Source of the DNA: Lateolabrax maculatus
Taxonomy: Eukaryota; Chordata; Actinopteri; Acropomatiformes; Lateolabracidae
NCBI GenBank assembly: GCA_031216445.1
Contig: CM062202.1
Location: 19,181,501-19,245,500 of the forward strand
Direction: 5' to 3'
DNA length: 64,000 bases
Each line of letters opens with the position of its first letter. Positions within the stretch are counted from its first letter, which is position 1. Made by a program: the position numbers and the translations under genes. Positions 60,745 through 64,000 of the stretch are shown piece by piece. The notes under the pieces are model-generated. The model ran no database searches and was not told the origin of the DNA. It saw only the letters and a list, made by a program, of their open reading frames with translations.

Positions 60745-63700
60745 CACATTGAAGGCTGTTTTCCTCAACACCAGCAGATACAGGAAAATGCTATATCTTG
60801 CCGGTCTCCAAAATAAAAAATAAAATAAATGCTCAGTTAGAAAGTTGTTTGGGTATTTAGACATGGATTTTCATTAATGTGAAGGCATGAGTGAAAACCA
60901 CACTATCACCATTAAAGTGTCATATGTAACCTGAGAGCTGAAATCCTGCAATACAGTCGCTAACAATTATTTCATTTTACTAAACACAAAAAAAGCAGTT
61001 TAATCAGTCACATTTACAGTCTGTGTTAAAATAAAATGGATCATTTCTAAAACAGGTTCCGACACCTAAACCTAATTTTAGTAAAACAAACTACTCATTT
61101 GTGAATTATAGTTACAACAAAAATACAACCAGAGCATATATTAAATTAAAATAGTGTCTCACTTTGTTCTCCAAAACCACCATCTCTGTTCTTTTGTAGC
61201 CTCACCATTCAATGAGGCATACCTTTCTGACAGATATGCTCGTATGATGAAACATTGTGGCAGTTGTATAACTCAAACGCTCCGACCGCAGTTACCAGGA
61301 CATCTGAGTAGCCTTTGTGGGGAGCTTAGGATACCACATTGAACCAAACAAATTAGCTGATTAGCCTCAGATTTAAACCTTAATTGAATGCCTTCTCTGT
61401 CATTGATTGTTTTGCCTCTTCAGGTTTATTGACGCAGGACAGAGAGCTCTCAAGACCGTTTTCATTCAGCAAACAAACAAGGATAGCCTGATTGAGGAAT
61501 AAGCGGGGGCTTTGCATCATCGGGCATTGGGGGTAGCTGGGGAGATCCATCTTCCACACATCTCTTTCATCACTTGAAGAAATGACCAAGCTGTTGATAA
61601 ACACTTTGAGAGTAACACCACAGTGCATATTAAAGAATTACCCTCAGTCTCACATAGTATATCCATATCACTGGGGAGCTTTGGGGGGTGCCTGAATAAC
61701 CACAGAGTTGGAAAAAACATAATTTTCTAAAGGAAAAACTGGTATTGGTCACACACAATTCCATGCCCCAAGCTGGGGACTATTGTAAAGCCCAGGCAAT
61801 TTTCCAGAGCAACGATGGGCTGAGGCGTGACTGATGCAGTGACCAGTGAAGCACGATCATTTCTCTGACAAGCCCTGCCAAGAAAGAATGACAAGAAATG
61901 AAAGGTTCAGCACAAACCAATGATACCCTTATTGGGCAATGTGGACCATATGTCACACACACATCTAACTGTGCAGGGATTTCTTTTGATACAGATGATC
62001 TTGGGGCTCCACCGTGCCTCACTGAGCCTGGGTTACGCTGATGAAATATCAGTGATGCGCCTTAAATATCTTTCCTTCACGGGGGTTAAAGGAGATACAC
62101 ATTCCTCTCTGCAGTGACACTGTCTCAGTGCAGCGATCAAACAATTAGAAGAATTGGCTTTTAGAGAAATACCAAAGGTTGCCAGCAGACTAAAACCACA
62201 CCTCAACACAAACACACACACAGACACGCACTGGACGCCCTCTGTGTGAGCTCTGATATGTGTGTACTGTTTGGGCTACTTAGTATTCTCAGTAGGAAGC
62301 TGCTAATCATGCTGAGGGGATTTTAGGACCATCTGCAGGCGACCAGGATTTACACACTTACACAAATCAATCAATCGATCTGTCCATTCATACGGTGTTC
62401 AAACTGGTGTTTGGTTCTGCATGACTTCTTGATTTCAGCTCTCATACTGTAAGCAACAATTGAATTAGCAGACACATGCACACATACAGTATAAGATGAG
62501 ACTGTTGAGGAGAGTTAAATGATTGCAGAAAATGGAAATGGTTCTCTTTTCAATTCTCATTTTCGTGACAGTTTGAATGATTTACATTACCTACCAACTC
62601 ACATCAAACTTATTTTTGTTGATGGAAGGGGCGTTACAGCAATAGATTATCAAAAACAGAGCAGCCGCTATACGGATAAAAAGTTCATTTCTGGTTATCA
62701 CTGTTTCGAGTCTCCATCTCTGTCCCCACCTTTCAGGCGGGATGCATATTTCATTCATCAACAAAGTTACAAAAAGAAAGATATCTCTATATATCACTGT
62801 AGATCTCTATAGATCAGCCCTTCTTTTTTGTCATGAAAGCACAACTGTTAGCAACAACATTCTGGTCTTATGTAGGCCATCCATTTTGGGTAAATCAAAT
62901 AACTTCAGTTTAAGGCCTTGGAGGTGCTACTCTATGTCTTTCTTGATTCTCTACCTCCTTCCTCACAGACAAGTTTATTCATGGTCTTCCTAATTTGTCC
63001 TGATAGGATCTCACCATGTGTACACCCAGTCACAGCTTGGGTAGGACAAGTCATGATGAGAGCAGTTCCATATAAGACTAACATCAGCCGAAGAAAAGAG
63101 GCACGAGTAACCTCTGGTCTCCTGGGAGGACTCGCTTGCATATGAGGTGGAAAGCTCAGCCCTGCATGTGTGGTTTCCAATAACACAGGTAATGAATATG
63201 ATAATGGAGGTTCGGTCGCCCTCATATGTCAATCATGTTTGAATCAGGTAAAGTGGCACGCACTATGGAAACTATCACGCTTGAGTTGATGCAAACGCTC
63301 CAGAGACAGGGATAGAAGAAACACAATCAACTGCAGCTACAAGTCCTAGAGTCCTCTGGGATGCCTTGCAGCTAACTCTAAATAGAGATTGCTTCAACCT
63401 CTTGCTACAAAAATAGAGTGCTATTTCCATTTATTCTAATGCTCAACCCACATAAATAGGCCTGTAACAGAATTGGTTGGATTTTACTTGCATGCACTTT
63501 TCTAGAGAAATTTCTAACAACAAATGAAAGAGGTTTGTACCAAAATGAGATATTTAACATATTTTTTAAAGGAAATACTGCATGTAAAACTATTCTGACA
63601 AATAAAACCAATGAGCAAGTAGTGGAGAGAGTGGTGAGTTGAGTGTAGCTAAATATGCTGCTGCTGGCAAAGCTTTGAAAAAGAATAGCCTGTTTTGCAG

Positions 63701-64000
63701 TAACACATTACTAAGTAACTCTATGTATATAGGAATGATTACTTTTACTCCTACCGTTGAGTTTTTAGTAAACTTAACACTGATGATATCATGATATAAA
63801 GTAGTGTACTCTGCTCCCTTGTATTGCCAGGTGTGCATTTGGAACATACTGAGTATGAAGTAATGCTGGTGGGTTATGCTGTAGAAGACGTTTTGATACC
63901 TTGTGATGAGAAATTTGTGAGTGAGGGGTAAAAGGTATTGTGCACTTAAAATATGAGAATTAATAAAAAAAAAAATGGCTCTGGCTGACAATATGCTGAA

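Larger units (their letters stand above)
57311..64000. other. 5' flanking DNA of clmp, no gene recognised
   Basis: About 6.7 kb with a T17 run at 57601-57617, CA-rich patches and a 61-nt hairpin at 60684-60744. Open frames reach 144 codons but show no domain, no signal of purifying selection visible by eye, and no consistent splice partners. The neighbouring gene lies beyond the window. Confidence 0.7.

Noticed and set aside
60430..60864. 144-codon minus-strand ORF overlapping the hairpin
   Set aside because: AT-rich composition with Ile/Asn/Leu bias, no domain; the stem makes mirrored reading frames on both strands.
1..64000. let-7/miR-100/miR-125 cluster, which lies on the same chromosome arm as human CLMP
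   Set aside because: I did not see their mature sequences on either strand in a by-eye scan; in human they are far from CLMP.
1..64000. tRNA, rRNA or CRISPR features
   Set aside because: No cloverleaf with a clear B box, no rRNA-like segment and no spaced direct-repeat array were noticed; the CA and GA runs are microsatellites.

Overview
The window is vertebrate, most likely teleost fish, genomic DNA. The reasons are one multi-exon gene with GT-AG introns, abundant (CA)n, (GA)n and homopolymer microsatellites, and several degenerate interspersed repeats of types I recognise from teleost (percomorph-like) genomes. No prokaryotic, viral or CRISPR content was seen. The species cannot be named from the sequence. 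|| The only protein-coding gene I can support is clmp (CXADR-like membrane protein, also ASAM/ACAM), an immunoglobulin-superfamily cell-adhesion protein of the CTX/CAR family, on the minus strand. Six coding exons can be placed to the base with matching splice phases: exon 1 (56225-56255, only 31 coding bases), exon 2 (10365-10516), exon 3 (5543-5747), exon 4 (2626-2793), exon 5 (1219-1341) and exon 6 (572-713). Joined, they encode 273 complete residues plus two bases of the next codon: signal peptide, V-set domain, C2-type domain, transmembrane helix and the start of the cytoplasmic tail. The last exon (rest of the tail, stop, 3' UTR) lies off the left edge. Intron 1 is about 45.7 kb and fills most of the window. 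|| Layout: 1-571 is the start of intron 6, with a striking 43-bp hairpin. 572-10516 carries exons 6 to 2 and introns 5 to 2. 10517-56224 is intron 1, with microsatellites, a palindromic MITE-like element (34833-35168), copies of recognisable teleost repeats and several CpG-richer blocks that may be regulatory. 56225-56900 is exon 1, 5' leader and presumed promoter, with four small upstream ORFs and a (GGA)n tract. 56900-64000 is 5' flanking DNA without a recognisable gene, holding another MITE copy, a 61-nt hairpin and one block that looks like conserved non-coding DNA. || I found no new multi-gene system. The most checkable oddities are the two hairpins, the palindromic element, the (CA)20 tract beside the exon 3 donor, and the weak exon 6 donor next to an open read-through frame. 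Homology statements come from memory of the human CLMP protein and of common fish repeats, not from a search.
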